The position numbers and the translations under genes were made by a program. Source: JALYIM01 sp040003205 (GTDB taxonomy: Bacteria; Acidobacteriota; Terriglobia; Terriglobales; Acidobacteriaceae). From it: 6,894 nt of DNA. This document shows positions 5,827 through 6,894 of this stretch, piece after piece. A model generated the notes under the pieces. The model worked only from the letters and a program-made list of their open reading frames with translations. It searched no databases and was not told where the DNA came from. The DNA is taken from the NCBI GenBank assembly GCA_040003205.1, contig JBDUDA010000164.1:1-6894 (forward strand), written 5' to 3'. The first letter of the stretch is position 1. Every line of letters starts with the position of its first letter.

Positions 5827-5855
5827 TTAACATTCCCTTCATAGTTGACTATGTT
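5827..5855 (+). promoter_or_regulatory. Candidate sigma-70-type promoter for arginine decarboxylase
   Basis: TTAACA (5827-5832, five of six matches to TTGACA), a 17-nt spacer and TATGTT (5850-5855, four of six matches to TATAAT) lie between the preceding terminator and the gene. The predicted start near 5862 gives a leader of about 34 nt. TTGACT at 5845-5850 is an alternative -35, but no good -10 follows it. Confidence 0.45.
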
Positions 5856-5881
5856 AGATTGAACCCTCGTTACCCAACTTC

Positions 5882-5887
5882 AGGAGG
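5882..5887 (+). promoter_or_regulatory. Perfect Shine-Dalgarno that fixes a TTG start
   Basis: AGGAGG sits 8 nt before TTG at 5896, whereas the next in-frame ATG (5908) would be 20 nt away. The spacing strongly favours the TTG start. Confidence 0.85.
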
Positions 5888-5895
5888 AAAAAGAA

Positions 5896-6453
5896 TTGGG
5901 CAAGGACATGGTCCCCAAGCGGATATTTTTTACCAAGGGGGTCGGTAAACATCGGGAACGGCTTACATCTTTCGAGCTGGCGCTGCGAGACGCCGGCATC
6001 GCCGCGCAAAACCTGGTGCGGGTATCTTCCATTTTCCCGCCACAATGCAAGCTGATCGCGCGCTCTCAAGGACTGAAATATCTGAGTCCGGGAGAGGTCG
6101 TTTTTTCCGTAGTCGCTGAGAATTCCACTCGCGAGCCACATCGTCTGCTGGCCTCGAGTATTGGGGTGGCAATCCCGGCGGACAGGAACACCTACGGGTA
6201 TCTGAGCGAACATCATTCTTTTGGTGAGTCGGAAGACGCCGCCGGAGACTATGCCGAAGAGCTCGCAGCAGAGATGCTGGCAACCACCCTTAACGTGGAG
6301 TTCGATCCCGATCGCTCATGGGACGAGAAAAAAGAAATCTACCGAATCTCCAATAAAATCGTGCGCACCGCGAACGTAACCCAATCCGCCGTCGGTTCCA
6401 AGCGTGGGTTGTGGACTACAGTTATCGCCGCCGCGGTGTTGATCTTCGATTAG
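5896..6453 (+). CDS. pdaD: Pyruvoyl-dependent arginine decarboxylase
   Basis: This enzyme decarboxylates L-arginine to agmatine and CO2, the entry to polyamine synthesis. It uses a pyruvoyl group made by self-cleavage rather than PLP. The 185-aa proenzyme has the family hallmark NLVRVSSIFPP: cleavage is expected between S44 and S45, leaving a beta chain of ~44 aa and an alpha chain starting with pyruvate from S45. N39 lies six residues before S45, matching the Asn implicated in processing of the Methanocaldococcus jannaschii enzyme. YGYLSEHH (E105) probably carries the catalytic Glu. The N-terminal TKGVGKH and the C-terminal isoform-like GLWTTVIAAAVLIFD complete the fold. The TTG start is set by AGGAGG. 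The gene is monocistronic here: promoter and terminator lie upstream, and no agmatinase or similar gene follows within the window. The symbol pdaD is borrowed from archaeal usage. Confidence 0.95.
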   Translation: MGKDMVPKRIFFTKGVGKHRERLTSFELALRDAGIAAQNLVRVSSIFPPQCKLIARSQGLKYLSPGEVVFSVVAENSTREPHRLLASSIGVAIPADRNTYGYLSEHHSFGESEDAAGDYAEELAAEMLATTLNVEFDPDRSWDEKKEIYRISNKIVRTANVTQSAVGSKRGLWTTVIAAAVLIFD

Positions 6454-6894
6454 TCAGGCAGTTTAAAGAAGTTTTTATCCCGCTCGGGGTTGGCCTCACA
6501 CAAGAAGCTCGCTTCCCAACACCGCTTCAGTCTGCCTGCCCTCACCCAACCCTCCAAAGCATTCACCCTTTGCGCTTCGGCAGTTAAATTTCCGTTATGG
6601 GACGAAAATCGGGAGTTTAGGCCTCTCATGTGCAATGGTCACGCCGAATCGTCGGGTGCAGTAGCAAAATGCGCCTAGGTCAATCTGTATGTGTGAAGGC
6701 GCAACACCCTTGGACCGCCCGCGCTTCCGACTTGGGGAGTAAATATCTATAGGAATGTTTTACCCATAGCCAGTAAAAGTTACACCAGCTAAACGCTTTA
6801 TTACTCAACTGTATACGCTTAGTAGAGCCGTGCGAAACCGCACAACTCGAACACAGGACGCAAGCATCTACATTGACTTCCGTGAGAATAAATA
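6454..6894. other. Intergenic region without a convincing gene
   Basis: This stretch of 441 bases contains only short ORFs with no Shine-Dalgarno and no recognisable domains. From about 6735 it becomes A/T-richer. It holds two small hairpins: TTTTAC (6758-6763) with GTAAAA (6773-6778), 9-nt loop; and GTGCG (6830-6834) with CGCAC (6839-6843), AAAC loop. A 7-bp inverted pair CAGGCAG (6455-6461) and CTGCCTG (6532-6538) spans 70 bases. A TTGACT hexamer near the right edge (6873-6878) could be a -35 box for a gene beyond the window. No clear terminator for the arginine decarboxylase gene is visible. Confidence 0.6.

Noticed and set aside
6450..6635. 61-aa minus-strand ORF convergent with the arginine decarboxylase gene
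   Set aside because: It opens with TTG (an ATG lies two codons in), has no Shine-Dalgarno, no recognisable motif, and overlaps the decarboxylase stop by a few bases. It is more likely chance.
6490..6678. 62-aa plus-strand ORF after the arginine decarboxylase gene
   Set aside because: It has no ribosome binding site and low-complexity composition, and it overlaps the equally weak opposite-strand frame.
6725..6753. TTCCGA-N17-TATAGG as a promoter
   Set aside because: The -35 half is too weak and no gene follows within the window.

Overview
The window looks like chromosomal DNA from a free-living bacterium, most likely an acidobacterium. That assignment is inference, based on four things: the dnaX-ybaB-recR order, a small secreted Cys/His protein of a type I associate with Acidobacteriota, a bacterial pyruvoyl-type arginine decarboxylase, and heptameric AGCTTTC/T repeats plus a GTCATC...GATGAC palindromic element in the intergenic DNA. 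No phage, plasmid, transposase, rRNA, tRNA or CRISPR signature is visible.

Layout. (1) Positions 1-2505, plus strand: the 3' part of dnaX (clamp-loader tau/gamma subunit), then ybaB/ebfC (nucleoid-associated protein) and recR (RecFOR recombination mediator). This is a classic replication/repair cluster. (2) Positions 2506-3097: nearly 600 bases of intergenic DNA that is far from featureless. It holds a four-unit 7-bp tandem repeat just after recR, a 14-bp perfect palindrome, a possible 58-aa minus-strand gene with a near-ideal ribosome binding site, a hairpin-rich stretch ending in a strong plus-strand terminator with no plus-strand gene in front of it, and a ~156-bp element of nested inverted repeats. 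(3) Positions 3098-5185, minus strand: a two-gene unit. A CHAD-domain protein fused to a Ppx/GppA-like HD domain is followed 15 nt later by a small PD-(D/E)XK nuclease-like protein. (4) Positions 5380-5733, plus strand, divergent from the CHAD gene: a secreted small protein with C/H/C/C residues, closed by an intrinsic terminator. (5) Positions 5896-6453, plus strand: pyruvoyl-dependent arginine decarboxylase with its own promoter candidate, a perfect AGGAGG and a TTG start. (6) Positions 6454-6894: no convincing gene.

How the genes relate. DnaX, YbaB and RecR are housekeeping replication/recombination functions. The CHAD/HD protein points to polyphosphate, and the arginine decarboxylase makes agmatine for polyamine synthesis; I see no direct functional link between them. 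The parts most worth checking are the possible small RNA and small ORF downstream of recR, the palindromic element, the CHAD-HD fusion paired with a nuclease-like gene, and a slippery A-run in the dnaX linker. I do not see a clear new multi-gene system.
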